From contig NZ_CP054923.1 of the NCBI RefSeq assembly GCF_013364215.1, positions 1,922,001-1,986,000 on the forward strand: a stretch of 64,000 nt of DNA, in the 5' to 3' direction. The notes below the pieces were generated by a model. The model was not told the origin of the DNA and searched no databases. It worked only from the letters and a program-made list of their open reading frames with translations. Source of the DNA: Verrucosispora sp. NA02020 (GTDB lineage: Bacteria > Actinomycetota > Actinomycetes > Mycobacteriales > Micromonosporaceae). Positions 38,560 through 47,635 of the stretch are shown here, one piece after another (the stretch's first letter is position 1; each line of letters begins with the position of its first letter). The translations under genes were made by a program, and so were the position numbers.

Positions 38560-39552
38560 TCAGGTGGCCGTGCCGGCGACCGCCACGTCCTGGCCGAGGC
38601 CCGGCTCTGCCCGGCTCGGGGTCGCGTCGTCCTTCGGCGTGTTCTTGATCGTCCGACGGCCCTGGGCGAGGCGGCGCTGGGCGTACTCGGCGAGCTTCGA
38701 CAGCAGGTAGTTGACGGCGATGTAGATGACGCCGACGACGAAGTACACCTGGATCGGGTTGTCCAGCACCTGGATGACGAAGCTGCTCTTCCGGAGCACC
38801 TCCTCGTAGCTGATGATGAAGCCCAGCGAGGTGTCCTTGAAGACCACGACGAGCTGGCTGATCAGCGCCGGGAGCATGATCCGGAACGCCTGCGGCAGCA
38901 GGATCATCCGGGTCGCCTGGAACGAGGTCAGACCGATCGCGTCGGCCGCCTCGCGCTGGCCGCCGGGCAGGCCCTCCATGCCGGAGCGGAGGATCTCACC
39001 GATGACCACACCGTTGTAGATGGTCAGGCCGATCACCAGGTACCACAGGATGCTGCCCAGGTCCACGCCGAGCACCGGCAGGCCGCTGGCGCAGAAGAAG
39101 ATCGTGATGACGACCGGCAGTCCCCGGAACACCTCGACGAAGAACTTGGTCACGCCGTTGAGCACCCAGCTCAGCCCGCGTACGGCCAGGGCCACCGGCG
39201 GCGCCAGGGTGGTGAAGCGACGGCGCATCAGCGCCTTGAGCTGCACCCGCAGGATGGCGAGCAGGGTGCCGAAGACCAGCGAGCTGACGATGGCCAGCGC
39301 GGCGGCGATCAGCGTGGCCTGGAAGCCCTGGCCGAGCTGGGTCCACACCTGGCCGAAGACCTCGTTGCTCGGGTCGATCAGCGGTCCCCACTTCTCCATC
39401 GCGAACTGCTCACGCTCGTCGAGCGGCTTGTACACGAGGAAGTAGGCACCGGCGACGGCCGCGACGGCGGCGAGCACGCTGGAGATGATGGTGACCCGAC
39501 GGGCGCGCGGACCGGGGGCGTCGTAGAGGACCGACATCGTCTGGTTGCTCAT
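38560..39552 (-). CDS. gluD: Glutamate-type ABC transporter permease GluD
   Basis: 330-aa inner-membrane permease of the polar amino acid (HisMQ) family. About five helices; the EAA-type loop reads GGQREAADAIGLTSFQATRMILLPQAFRIMLPALISQ. A long hydrophilic C-terminal tail (RTIKNTPKDDATPSRAEPG) follows the last helix. The ATG at 39552 overlaps the gluC stop (ATGA). It forms the channel with GluC and is the last gene of the gluABCD-like operon. Glutamate as substrate is inferred from gene order and similarity to corynebacterial GluABCD. Confidence 0.9.
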   Translation of the reverse strand: MSNQTMSVLYDAPGPRARRVTIISSVLAAVAAVAGAYFLVYKPLDEREQFAMEKWGPLIDPSNEVFGQVWTQLGQGFQATLIAAALAIVSSLVFGTLLAILRVQLKALMRRRFTTLAPPVALAVRGLSWVLNGVTKFFVEVFRGLPVVITIFFCASGLPVLGVDLGSILWYLVIGLTIYNGVVIGEILRSGMEGLPGGQREAADAIGLTSFQATRMILLPQAFRIMLPALISQLVVVFKDTSLGFIISYEEVLRKSSFVIQVLDNPIQVYFVVGVIYIAVNYLLSKLAEYAQRRLAQGRRTIKNTPKDDATPSRAEPGLGQDVAVAGTAT

Positions 39553-40256
39553 CGGGCCACCGCCTGCCGGCGCTCGATCCGGTCCAGCATCAGGCCGAGG
39601 GGGACCGTGAGGATCAGGTAGCCCAGGCTGATGCCGATGAAGACGGGGATGATCGGCAGGCCACCCACACTGGTGAGTGCCTGGCCACTGGCGGAGAGGT
39701 CTCCGGCGACGCCGAAGAAGCCGGCCAGCGCCGAATTCTTGATCATGGCGATCAGCACGCTGCCGAGCGGCACGATCGCTCCTTTCCATGCCTGGGGCAG
39801 GACGACGAAGCGCAGGTTCTGCGTGAAGGTGAGCCCGATGGCCCGAGCCGCCTCGGCCTGGCCGCTCGACACACCGTTCACACCGCTGCGGACCGCCTCG
39901 GCCACGAAGGCGGCCGTGTAGACGCTCAGCGCGATGAACGCGAACCGGAAGTAGGGGAGATCGGTGCCCATGCGCTGGAAGATCGCGTCCAGCCCCGGGA
40001 TCCGGAGGAAGTCGGCGTTGGACCCGAGTGCCGGGAGACCGAACGCCGCGAAGAACATGACAATCGTGAGTGGACAGTTGCGCAGCACCGTGACATACGT
40101 TCCGCCGAGCCACCGCAGTGGCGGCACCGGCGAGATCCGCATGACGGCCACGAGAACGCCGAGGATCAACGCCCCCGTGGCCGACAGGATGCAGAGCTGA
40201 AGAGTGACAAAGAATCCACTGCGAAAGACGTCGAAATTGTCGACGAGGACGTTCAC
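39549..40256 (-). CDS. gluC: Glutamate-type ABC transporter permease GluC
   Basis: 235-aa permease of the same family as GluD. The coupling loop is SGQAEAARAIGLTFTQNLRFVVLPQAWKGAIVPLG. Helices include FFVTLQLCILSATGALILGVLVAV near the start. ATG 40256 lies 23 bp downstream of gluB. The stop overlaps the next gene by four bases, so both permeases are probably made in equal amounts. Confidence 0.9.
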   Translation of the reverse strand: MNVLVDNFDVFRSGFFVTLQLCILSATGALILGVLVAVMRISPVPPLRWLGGTYVTVLRNCPLTIVMFFAAFGLPALGSNADFLRIPGLDAIFQRMGTDLPYFRFAFIALSVYTAAFVAEAVRSGVNGVSSGQAEAARAIGLTFTQNLRFVVLPQAWKGAIVPLGSVLIAMIKNSALAGFFGVAGDLSASGQALTSVGGLPIIPVFIGISLGYLILTVPLGLMLDRIERRQAVAR

Positions 40257-40279
40257 GAAATCACCCTTCAGCTAAGGGA

Positions 40280-41158
40280 TCAGTAGCGGTCGACGGTCGG
40301 GATCTTCGGGTCGGTCGAGTCGACCTTGCCCGCGGTGTTCTTCCAGGCCTCCAGGTAACGGCCGTCGGTGAAGGACGCCTCGAGGGTGTCGTTCAGGAAG
40401 GTGCGGAAGTCGTTGTCGCCCTTCTTGAGGCCGATGCCGTACGGCTCCTCGGTGAAGGTCTCACCGGCGAGCTTGAACTGGCCCTCGTTCTGCGACATGT
40501 AGCCGGTCAGGATCACGTTGTCCGTGGTGATCGCGTCCACCTGGCCGCCCTTGAGGGCGTCGAGGCACTTGGTGTACACGTCGAAGACGACGAGCTGCTC
40601 GGCGACGTTGCTCAGGTACGGCTCGATGTTCTTGGCCGGGGTCGAACCCTGCACCGAGCAGATCTTCTTGGTGGTCGTCTTGAACGAGTCGGGGCCGGTG
40701 ATCTCGTTCTCGTCGGCCCGGACCAGGATCGTCTGGCCGGCGATGTAGTACGGCCCGGCGAAGTCGATCCGCTCCTTGCGGGTGTCGTTGATCGTGTAGG
40801 TCGCGATGACCAGGTCGACCGCCGACTCCTCGATCCGCTGCTCGCGGACGGCGGACGGGGTCTCGACCCACTCGATCTTGCTCGCCGGGATGCCCAGCTC
40901 GGCGGCGATGACCTTGCCGACCTCGACGTCGAAGCCCTGCGGGTCGCCGTCGAGGCCCTTGAGGCCGAACAGCGGCTGGTCGAACTTGGTGCCGATCTTG
41001 ATGGACTGGGCCTTGTTGAGGCGCTCCATCGTGCTGCCGGCGGCGAAGTCCTTGGTCTCGCCGGTGGCGGCGTCGTCGGCGTCGTCCCCGCCGCAGGCGG
41101 TCATGCCGAGGGCGAGGGTGGCTGCCGCGGCAACGGCCGCTATGCGCTTAATACGCAT
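40280..41158 (-). CDS. gluB: Glutamate-binding lipoprotein GluB
   Basis: 292-aa extracellular solute-binding protein, family 3. The signal MRIKRIAAVAAAATLALGM ends in a lipobox (GMTAC), so it is membrane-tethered. The mature domain contains IKIGTKFDQPLFGLKG, GFDVEVGKVIAAELGI, RIEESAVDLVIATYTIN and TDNVILTGYMSQ, as in glutamate/aspartate binders; a Cys pair (CSVQ...CLDA) may form a disulfide. ATG 41158 follows AAGGAGATG. A 64-bp gap with a short GC-rich hairpin separates it from gluA, which could adjust the relative amount of binding protein. Confidence 0.92.
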   Translation of the reverse strand: MRIKRIAAVAAAATLALGMTACGGDDADDAATGETKDFAAGSTMERLNKAQSIKIGTKFDQPLFGLKGLDGDPQGFDVEVGKVIAAELGIPASKIEWVETPSAVREQRIEESAVDLVIATYTINDTRKERIDFAGPYYIAGQTILVRADENEITGPDSFKTTTKKICSVQGSTPAKNIEPYLSNVAEQLVVFDVYTKCLDALKGGQVDAITTDNVILTGYMSQNEGQFKLAGETFTEEPYGIGLKKGDNDFRTFLNDTLEASFTDGRYLEAWKNTAGKVDSTDPKIPTVDRY

Positions 41159-41222
41159 TTTTCATCTCCTTCTGCGACAAAGCTCCGCCGCCGGGGGGAC
41201 GGCGTGCTCGTATTCGGTCGGA

Positions 41223-41990
41223 CTAGTGAGTGAGGATCTTGGAGAGGAAGTCCTTGGCCCGGTCGGTCTTCGGGCTGGCGAAGAACTCGTTCGGGGTGGA
41301 CTCCTCGACCAGCTTGCCGTCGGCCATGAAGATGACCCGGTTGGCGGCGTGCCGGGCGAAGCCCATCTCGTGGGTCACCACGACCATGGTCATGCCGTCA
41401 CGGGCCAGCGAGGTCATCACCTCCAGCACCTCGCCGACCATCTCCGGGTCGAGTGCGCTGGTGGGCTCGTCGAAGAGCATCGCCTTGGGCTGCATGGCCA
41501 ACGCCCGGGCGATCGCGACGCGCTGCTGCTGACCGCCGGAGAGCTGGGCCGGGTACTTGTCGGCCTGGTTGGCGATGCCCACCCGGTCGAGCAGGGCCAG
41601 ACCCCGCTCGCGGGCCGCCGCCGGCTTCTCCTTGCGCACCTTGACCGGGCCAAGGGTGACGTTCTCGAGGATCGTCTTGTGCGCGAAGAGGTTGAAGGAC
41701 TGGAACACCATCCCGACCTCGCTGCGCAGCTTCGCCAGGGCCTTGCCCTCGGCCGGCAGCGTCTGGCCGTCGAACGTGATGGTGCCGGAGTTGATCGGCT
41801 CAAGTCGGTTGATCGTGCGGCACAGGGTCGACTTGCCGGAGCCGGACGGGCCGATGACCACGACCACCTCACCCCGGTTCACCGACACCGAGACGTCGTC
41901 CAGTACATGCAACGGCCCGAACCACTTGTTGACCGAGTCCAGCACGATGAGCGGTTCGCCCGTCGTCACGTCGTCCACCGTCCCCCTCAT
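41223..41990 (-). CDS. gluA: Glutamate-type ABC transporter ATPase GluA
   Basis: 255-aa ATPase of the polar amino acid importer. Walker [11 protein letters not shown]-loop [11 protein letters not shown], signature [15 protein letters not shown], Walker [13 protein letters not shown] and switch [11 protein letters not shown] are all present. First gene of the gluABCD-like operon. The start is uncertain: ATG 41990 ([13 protein letters not shown]) is taken here, but GTG 41978, four bases after GAGGGGGA, has the better ribosome-binding site. A reading to 42056 adds residues that homologues lack. Confidence 0.9.
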   Translation of the reverse strand: MRGTVDDVTTGEPLIVLDSVNKWFGPLHVLDDVSVSVNRGEVVVVIGPSGSGKSTLCRTINRLEPINSGTITFDGQTLPAEGKALAKLRSEVGMVFQSFNLFAHKTILENVTLGPVKVRKEKPAAARERGLALLDRVGIANQADKYPAQLSGGQQQRVAIARALAMQPKAMLFDEPTSALDPEMVGEVLEVMTSLARDGMTMVVVTHEMGFARHAANRVIFMADGKLVEESTPNEFFASPKTDRAKDFLSKILTH

Positions 41991-42160
41991 TGCTTTGAGG
42001 GCCGGATGACCCTCGGTTAGCGGCCACTGTAGGCGGGGCGACATGTCGGTAGACAACTCAGTTGGTCACGGAGCGGTAACACCGACCCGGATCCTGACCT
42101 GAAGTCCGAAATTGCCGGTGAGCGCTGGTGCTCACACCGAGTGACGGAGATCATGGGGCT

Positions 42161-43150
42161 ATGACCGAGGCAGTGCGGCTGACGCGGTACGCCCGTGGCG
42201 GCGGATGTGCGTGCAAGATCCCACCCGGCGAGCTGGAGGCGATGGTGGCCGGGCTCGGTCCCGCCGCCGGCGCGGCCGACCTGCTGGTCGGGCTCGATCA
42301 CGGCGACGACGCGGCGGTGGTCCGGCTGGACGAGCGGACCGGCGTGGTGACCACCGCCGACTTCTTCACCCCGGTGGTCGACGACGCGTACGACTGGGGC
42401 CGGATCGCCGCCGCCAACGCACTCTCCGACGTGTACGCGATGGGCGGCACCCCGTTGGTGGCGCTCAACCTGCTCTGCTGGCCCCGTGACGTACTGCCAC
42501 TGGAACTGGCCCGCGAGGTGCTGCGCGGTGGCCGGGACGTGGCCCGGGAGGCCGGCTGCCACCTGGCCGGCGGGCACAGCGTGGACGACGACGGTCCCAA
42601 GTACGGGCTGGCCGTCACCGGCCTGGTCCGGCCGGAGGAACTGATCACCCTCGACGGCGGGCGTGCCGGACTACCGCTCTCGCTCACCAAACCGCTCGGT
42701 GTCGGCGTGCTCAACACCCGGCACAAGAACACCGGGGAGAACTTCCCCGAGGCGGTCGCCGCGATGACCACGCTCAACCGGGACGCGGCCCGGGCGGCGG
42801 TCGCGGCCGGCGTGCGCTGCGGCACCGACGTGACCGGATTCGGTCTGCTCGGCCACGCGTCGAAACTGGCCCGGGCCAGCGAACTCACCGTGGTGATCGA
42901 CACTGCCCGGGTGCCCTGTCTGGCCGGCGCCTCGGAAGCGGTGCGGGACGGGTATGTCAGCGGCGGCTCCCGCCGCAACCTCGAATGGGTGACCCCGTGG
43001 ACCGACTTCGGCGCCGTCGGTGAGGCCGAGCGACTGCTGCTGGCCGACGCGCAGACCTCGGGCGGCCTGCTGGTGGCCGGCGAGGTGCCGGGCGCCCCGG
43101 TGATCGGCGAGCTGAGGCCGCGCAGCGAACACCGGATCGTCCTGCGCTGA
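42161..43150 (+). CDS. selD: Selenide, water dikinase
   Basis: 329-aa SelD, which makes selenophosphate from selenide and ATP for selenocysteine or selenouridine synthesis. The glycine-rich N-terminal segment holds the catalytic Cys and Lys in GGGCACKI (Cys16, Lys19); the active residue is Cys, not Sec. Other landmarks are GLDHGDDAAVV, TTADFFTPVVDD, NALSDVYAMGG and GTDVTGFGLLGHA. ATG 42161 is preceded by GGAGATC at a longer distance. No selA, selB or Sec tRNA is in view, so the selenium pathway cannot be completed from this window. The 3' end shows a tandem duplication around the stop codon. Confidence 0.93.
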   Translation: MTEAVRLTRYARGGGCACKIPPGELEAMVAGLGPAAGAADLLVGLDHGDDAAVVRLDERTGVVTTADFFTPVVDDAYDWGRIAAANALSDVYAMGGTPLVALNLLCWPRDVLPLELAREVLRGGRDVAREAGCHLAGGHSVDDDGPKYGLAVTGLVRPEELITLDGGRAGLPLSLTKPLGVGVLNTRHKNTGENFPEAVAAMTTLNRDAARAAVAAGVRCGTDVTGFGLLGHASKLARASELTVVIDTARVPCLAGASEAVRDGYVSGGSRRNLEWVTPWTDFGAVGEAERLLLADAQTSGGLLVAGEVPGAPVIGELRPRSEHRIVLR

Positions 43151-43185
43151 CGGTCGCCCTGCGCTGACGGTCGTCCTGCGCGGGT
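43137..43185. repeat. 17-bp tandem repeat spanning the selD stop codon
   Basis: TCGTCCTGCGCTGACGG (43137-43153, containing the selD TGA) is repeated with one change at 43154-43170 and partially at 43171-43185. It looks like replication slippage at a gene end. Confidence 0.75.
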
Positions 43186-43452
43186 CTCGGGCCGAGCCCT
43201 GGATCGGCCCGCACCGACCCGCGCCGGACGCCGGATGGCGCTGCGTCGACCCGGCGAGCCGTTGCGTGGGAGCGCGGACCATACCCGATAAACTGTCACC
43301 TTCCCGCTACGTCGAGCGATGTGACGTCGGGAAATTTTGCCCAGAATGGTCACAGACCGGTAACTTGCCCCCGGCTTGGGGCAAATGCCCCCCACCATCG
43401 TCAGTAAGGCCCGATCCGGAGGCCGGTGGAACGAGCACAGCGAGGAGGCGGC
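43151..43452. other. Structured leader region upstream of an unknown gene
   Basis: About 300 bp without a gene. After the selD-end repeat comes a TAAACT hexamer (43289-43294) with a poorly spaced TTGCGT upstream. From the predicted start point to the next gene lie two hairpins: TTCCCG-CT-ACGTC paired with GACGT-CGGGAA (43301-43333) and TTGCCCC paired with GGGGCAA (43365-43384). This could be a regulatory 5' untranslated region of about 150 nt. Confidence 0.5.
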
Positions 43453-43932
43453 ATGACCGAGCTGTGGAACTGGAGAATCGACCAGGTGCGACCGGTGGAG
43501 GTCTACCCGGCACTGGCCGAGGCGCTCGGTCGGGTGGTCATGCCCCTGGCCGTGGCCGACCCGACCCGGTTGCCAACGTACGCGGTGATCTGCGACGTGT
43601 GGCAGGCGCCGGGGGAGTTCGCCACGATCGTGGACAGTTACGGCGTACCCGACGGGTTGCCCGAGCTGCCCAGCGTCGCGGCGCTGGCCCGGCTGCTCGA
43701 CCGCAACTGCCTGCTGCGCGACGACACGCTCGACGAGACCCGGCACCTGCTGGTCGCACCCGACGGGAGCATCCGTCCGGTGCACTTCGACGTGCGGGAG
43801 ACCGACGACGGTGAGGTGCTCAGCGAGCGCCGCCTCTGCACCGAGGCCGACTCGCGCTGTCGGGGCTGGTCCCGGTGCCACCGCTCGCGGTGGACCCCGG
43901 ACTCGGTGAACCCCGCCCTCGCCGCCGCCTGA
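43453..43932 (+). CDS. Unknown 159-aa protein with Cys/Arg-rich C-terminus
   Basis: Soluble protein of unknown function. ATG 43453 has a strong ribosome-binding site (GCGAGGAGGCGGC). The body looks globular (LPTYAVICDVWQAPGEFATI, LARLLDRNCLLRDDTLDE, APDGSIRPVHFDVRETDDGE). The tail CTEADSRCRGWSRCHRSRW has three Cys and several Arg and might bind metal or nucleic acid. There is no signal peptide. It is expressed alone behind a structured leader and followed directly by family A palindromes. I do not recognise a family; it looks lineage-specific. Confidence 0.75.
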   Translation: MTELWNWRIDQVRPVEVYPALAEALGRVVMPLAVADPTRLPTYAVICDVWQAPGEFATIVDSYGVPDGLPELPSVAALARLLDRNCLLRDDTLDETRHLLVAPDGSIRPVHFDVRETDDGEVLSERRLCTEADSRCRGWSRCHRSRWTPDSVNPALAAA

Positions 43933-43933
43933 G

Positions 43934-43991
43934 GTGTAAGGAAGGGCCCCTTCTTAACGCCTCGTGCAGAGCACGGGCCCCCTCTTAACGG
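43934..43991. repeat. Family A intergenic palindrome, copy 3
   Basis: Begins GTGTAAGGAAGGGCCCC one base after the upstream stop codon and ends near CCCCCTCTTAAC, with a diverged right arm. Fourth copy follows 27 bp later in the opposite orientation. Confidence 0.85.
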
Positions 43992-44017
43992 CGCGAGCCG
44001 CCAAGACGAGGGTTGCT

Positions 44018-44073
44018 GTTAACAAGGGTCCCTTCCTCTACCGCAGGCGTTAACAAGGTGCCCTTCCTTGCAC
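44018..44073. repeat. Family A intergenic palindrome, copy 4
   Basis: Opposite orientation to copy 3; its complement begins GTGCAAGGAAGGGCACC and has TTAACGCCT in the centre. The pair fills the gap between the convergent 159-aa gene and the DUF2277 gene. Confidence 0.85.
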
Positions 44074-44095
44074 TGAGCGGCACCGGGGGTGCGCG

Positions 44096-44314
44096 TCAGC
44101 TCGGGCGGGCGCCGCGGACCACGAGTTCGTCGAGCAGCGTGCGGGTGGCAGCGGCGACCGCGGCCACCGCGGCGTCGAACGCGGCGGCGTTGTGCGCCGC
44201 CGGCGCGCGGAATCCGGAGATCTTCCGGACGTACTGCAACGCCGCGGCCTCCACGTCCGCGTCGGTCACCTGTGGGGTGTACGGCTCACGCAGGGTCTTG
44301 ATGCTTCGGCACAC
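44096..44314 (-). CDS. DUF2277 protein
   Basis: 72-aa protein with the DUF2277 signature MCRSIKTLR at the N-terminus and [26 protein letters not shown] in the core; function is unknown. GTG 44314 is preceded by GAGGAGGAGCC. It is divergent from miaB, with about 50 bp between the starts. The invariant Cys2 next to Arg suggests a metal, cofactor or nucleic acid contact, which is only a guess. Confidence 0.88.
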   Translation of the reverse strand: MCRSIKTLREPYTPQVTDADVEAAALQYVRKISGFRAPAAHNAAAFDAAVAAVAAATRTLLDELVVRGARPS

Positions 44315-44366
44315 GGCTCCTCCTCGTTCCGCCCCGTTCCACGGGTCCGGCTACGCTTTGCACGTC

Positions 44367-45872
44367 ATGACTACCGCAGCGGCGGGCGGCCCGCGCACCT
44401 ACCAGGTGCGCACCTACGGCTGCCAGATGAACGTGCACGACTCCGAGCGCATTTCCGGCCTGCTCGAACAGGCGGGATACATCCGCGCGGGCGAGGCCGA
44501 CGACACCCCGGACGTGGTGGTGTTCAACACCTGCGCGGTCCGCGAGAACGCCGACAACCGACTGTACGGCAACCTGGGGCACCTGCGGCCGGTCAAGGAC
44601 CGGCACCCCGGGATGCAGATCGCGGTCGGCGGCTGCCTGGCGCAGAAGGACCGCGGCGACATCGTCCGCAAGGCGCCCTGGGTCGACGTGGTCTTCGGCA
44701 CCCACAACATCGGTTCGCTGCCGGTGCTGCTGGAGCGGGCCCGGCACAACTCGGCCGCCGAGGTGGAGATCCTCGAAGCCCTCGACGTGTTCCCGTCGAC
44801 GCTGCCGACCCGCCGCGAGTCCACGTACGCGGGGTGGGTGTCGATCTCGGTGGGGTGCAACAACAGCTGCACCTTCTGCATCGTGCCGTCGTTGCGGGGC
44901 CGGGAGAAGGACCGCCGTCCCGGCGACATCCTCAGCGAGGTGCGGGCGCTCGTGGACGAGGGCGTGCTGGAGGTGACGCTGCTCGGGCAGAACGTCAACT
45001 CGTACGGCGTGGAGTTCGGCGACCGGTACGCCTTCGGCAAGCTGCTGCGCGCCTGTGGGGAGATCGACGGGCTGGAGCGGGTCCGGTTCACCAGCCCGCA
45101 TCCGAAGGACTTCACCGACGACGTGATCGCCGCGATGGCCGAGACGCCGAACGTCTGCCACTCGCTGCACATGCCGTTGCAGTCCGGCTCCGACGAGGTG
45201 CTGCGCGCGATGCGCCGGTCGTACCGGTCGGAGAGATACCTGGGGATCATCGAGAAGGTCCGCACCGCGATGCCGGACGCGGCGATCACCACGGACATCA
45301 TCGTCGGGTTCCCCGGCGAGACCGAGGCGGACTTCGTGCGCACGCTGGAGGTGGTCCGCGAGGCGCGGTTCTCCTCCGCCTTCACGTTCCAGTACTCGAA
45401 ACGCCCCGGCACGCCCGCCGCGACGATGGACGGCCAACTGCCCAAGCAGGTGGTGCAGGAACGGTACGAGCGGTTGATCGCCTGCGTCGAGGAGATCACC
45501 TGGGCGGAGAACCGCAAGCTGGTCGGCGAGACCGTCGAGGTGCTGGTCGCCGTCGGGGAGGGCCGCAAGGACGACCGCACCGGCCGGATGTCGGGCCGGG
45601 CCCGCGACGGCCGCCTGGTGCACTTCGCGACGGGCACGGTCGAGGCGGGCTCGATCCGGCCGGGCGACATCGTGCACACCACGATCACCTACGCCGCCCC
45701 GCACCATCTCAACGCCGACGGGGAGCCGGTGTCGCACCGGCGGACCCGGGCCGGTGACGCGGCCGAGGCGGGACGCGCGCCGCGTACCCCCGGGGTGTTG
45801 CTCGGGTTGCCGTCGGTCGGCGCGCCGACCGTGGTGCCCGCGCCGACCAGCGGCTGCGCCGTCGCGACCTGA
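44367..45872 (+). CDS. miaB: tRNA-2-methylthio-N6-dimethylallyladenosine synthase MiaB
   Basis: 501-aa radical-SAM methylthiotransferase that adds a methylthio group to i6A37 in tRNAs reading UNN codons. The N-terminal UPF0004 domain holds the auxiliary cluster Cys ([29 protein letters not shown]). The radical SAM triad is [20 protein letters not shown] domain follows, and the protein extends about 45 residues further with a variable tail ([16 protein letters not shown]). ATG 44367 fits homologues; longer readings run through the divergent DUF2277 region. It works downstream of MiaA, whose gene is 4 kb away. Confidence 0.94.
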   Translation: MTTAAAGGPRTYQVRTYGCQMNVHDSERISGLLEQAGYIRAGEADDTPDVVVFNTCAVRENADNRLYGNLGHLRPVKDRHPGMQIAVGGCLAQKDRGDIVRKAPWVDVVFGTHNIGSLPVLLERARHNSAAEVEILEALDVFPSTLPTRRESTYAGWVSISVGCNNSCTFCIVPSLRGREKDRRPGDILSEVRALVDEGVLEVTLLGQNVNSYGVEFGDRYAFGKLLRACGEIDGLERVRFTSPHPKDFTDDVIAAMAETPNVCHSLHMPLQSGSDEVLRAMRRSYRSERYLGIIEKVRTAMPDAAITTDIIVGFPGETEADFVRTLEVVREARFSSAFTFQYSKRPGTPAATMDGQLPKQVVQERYERLIACVEEITWAENRKLVGETVEVLVAVGEGRKDDRTGRMSGRARDGRLVHFATGTVEAGSIRPGDIVHTTITYAAPHHLNADGEPVSHRRTRAGDAAEAGRAPRTPGVLLGLPSVGAPTVVPAPTSGCAVAT

Positions 45873-45876
45873 GAGC

Positions 45877-45908
45877 CGGTCGGGGCCCGGCGTGCCGCGC
45901 CCCGACCG
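45877..45908. terminator. Bidirectional hairpin between miaB and the pectate lyase gene
   Basis: Perfect 10-bp stem CGGTCGGGGC / GCCCCGACCG with a 12-nt loop, between two convergent stop codons. Confidence 0.7.
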
Positions 45909-45918
45909 ACCCGCGCGG

Positions 45919-47352
45919 TCAGACCGAGATCCGTCCGGCGCCCGCGCCGCCCGTCACGATCGACTTGACGTTGCTCGGCGTGTCCAGGGTGTACGCGTAC
46001 GGGATGCCGGCCACGCTGCCGCCGCTCTGCCCGCCGCCCGAGTTGACGAAGTGGTTGTTGCGCGCCACCAGTGAACCGGGGCCGGAGTCGCCTTCACCAC
46101 GGTGGAACGGGTCGGGGGTGTTCTCGAAGTAGTTGCCCTCGACCAGCACACCGGCGTTCATCGTGGACGCCACGCCGTAGCCGCGTACGTTGCTGTAGAA
46201 GTTGTTGTAGACGTGCACCGGGTTGCCGAAGCGGACCCGGGGGTTGCGCTGGTTGCTGCCGTCGAACCAGTTGTGGTGGTACGACACCCGCAGCTTGCCG
46301 ACGTCCTGGCCGGCGTTGTCGTCGCTGTGTCCGAGCAGCATCGTCTTGTCGTGGCTGAACACCCGGTTCCACGACACGGTGATGAAGTCGGAGCCGCGCT
46401 TGATGTCGACCGCGCCGTCGTAACCACTGCTGAAGGTGTTGTGGTCGACCCAGATGTTGGTGGCCGACTGCTCGATGTTGATCGCGTCGTCGCCCCAGTT
46501 CCGGAACGTCAGGTTCCGGATGATGACGTTGCGGTCACCGTTGATGGTGAAGCCACAACCGGCGATCGTCGCGCCCGCGTTGCCGAGGATGGTCTTGTTG
46601 GACCGGACCCGCAGCATCCCCGAGCAGTTGATGGTGCCGGAGACCCGGATCACCGCCGCGCTGCTGGAGCCGAGCGCGCTGGTCAGCGCCGAGGCGGTGG
46701 TGACCGTGGTGGTGCCGGCGCTGCCGCCGCCGCTGGTGCCGCCGTTCTGGGTGGCCCAGCCGACCAGTCCGGTCTGCGGGCCGGGGTTCGGCGGGGGAGT
46801 GGTGCCACCACCGAGCCGGACCAGTTGCCACCGCTGGTTGGCGCCGTCGACGTCGGCGTACTGCGAGACGATCCCACCGTCGGCGGTGGACCACTGCCAC
46901 ACTTCGAGGGCCTTGTTGCTGTGCCGGCTGACGAACCGGACGTCGCCGTTGGCGGAGTCCGCGAGCCGGAAGTGCTGCTTGGTGTCACTGCTCGCGGTGA
47001 CCTGGGTGACCTGCACGCCGTCGTTCGAGTTGGGGATGCTCACGACCTTGCCGGAGTGCCGGTTGCGGAGCTGGTAGTAGCCGCTGCCCACGTCGACGAA
47101 CTGGAACTGCTGGTTGTTGCCGTCGGCGCGGGTGAACTGCCGGATCTCGCCGCCGTCGGCGGTGGACCAGTTCCACAGGTCCATCGCCTTGCCGCTGTTG
47201 CGGTTCACGAACACGTAGTACGCACTGGTGTCGACGGTCGCCGCCGTGGCGGGGGCGGCCGTCACCGCGACGAGCGCCGTGGGCAGCGCGACCGCCGTGG
47301 CGGCCAGCGCCGCGAGCCGCCGGGTCAGGCGACGCGTGACGAATGCAAGCAC
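45919..47352 (-). CDS. Secreted pectate lyase (PL1-like) with N-terminal ricin-type lectin domain
   Basis: 477-aa exported enzyme. The signal peptide ends near AAPATAA. Residues ~42-175 form a ricin B-type beta-trefoil (YYVFVNRNSGKAMDLWNWST, repeated as LEVWQWSTADGGIV), which binds carbohydrate. After a Pro/Gly linker comes a parallel beta-helix pectate lyase with NIWVDHNTFSSG, DGAVDIKRGSDFITVSWN and the substrate-binding QRNPRVRFG. Family enzymes cleave polygalacturonate by Ca2+-dependent beta-elimination. GTG 47352 follows GAGGAG. A promoter and a LacI-like operator lie upstream, suggesting sugar-responsive control. Confidence 0.9.
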   Translation of the reverse strand: MLAFVTRRLTRRLAALAATAVALPTALVAVTAAPATAATVDTSAYYVFVNRNSGKAMDLWNWSTADGGEIRQFTRADGNNQQFQFVDVGSGYYQLRNRHSGKVVSIPNSNDGVQVTQVTASSDTKQHFRLADSANGDVRFVSRHSNKALEVWQWSTADGGIVSQYADVDGANQRWQLVRLGGGTTPPPNPGPQTGLVGWATQNGGTSGGGSAGTTTVTTASALTSALGSSSAAVIRVSGTINCSGMLRVRSNKTILGNAGATIAGCGFTINGDRNVIIRNLTFRNWGDDAINIEQSATNIWVDHNTFSSGYDGAVDIKRGSDFITVSWNRVFSHDKTMLLGHSDDNAGQDVGKLRVSYHHNWFDGSNQRNPRVRFGNPVHVYNNFYSNVRGYGVASTMNAGVLVEGNYFENTPDPFHRGEGDSGPGSLVARNNHFVNSGGGQSGGSVAGIPYAYTLDTPSNVKSIVTGGAGAGRISV

Positions 47353-47635
47353 GGAGATTTCTCCTCATCCTCGGGTACGCGGAACGGGCCGGACGACGCG
47401 TGGTGTTCGCGGACCGACTGTCGCTGCCCGGACGCGTCCGCGATACGGCCCGCCACGTTCGGGTGCCGGTGGTGCGTCCCGTGGCGCTGGCCTCGATGCG
47501 TCATCCGGTCGGCAGGGGGTACGCCCCGGCGCCGGTGACTGCCCTGCCCAGTGGCAGCGGTGCCGTGGCGGTCGCGGAGTGCGGCCTGCCGTCGGACGAA
47601 GTGGGTCGGAGTGGCTCGGCGTGTCTGGCCCCGGA

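Noticed and set aside
42206..42217. Selenocysteine in SelD
   Set aside because: The active-site codon is TGC (Cys) in the motif GGGCACKI; there is no in-frame TGA.
43151..43452. tRNA gene for selenocysteine near selD
   Set aside because: No cloverleaf or CCA-type acceptor pattern can be drawn; the hairpins there do not match a tRNA.
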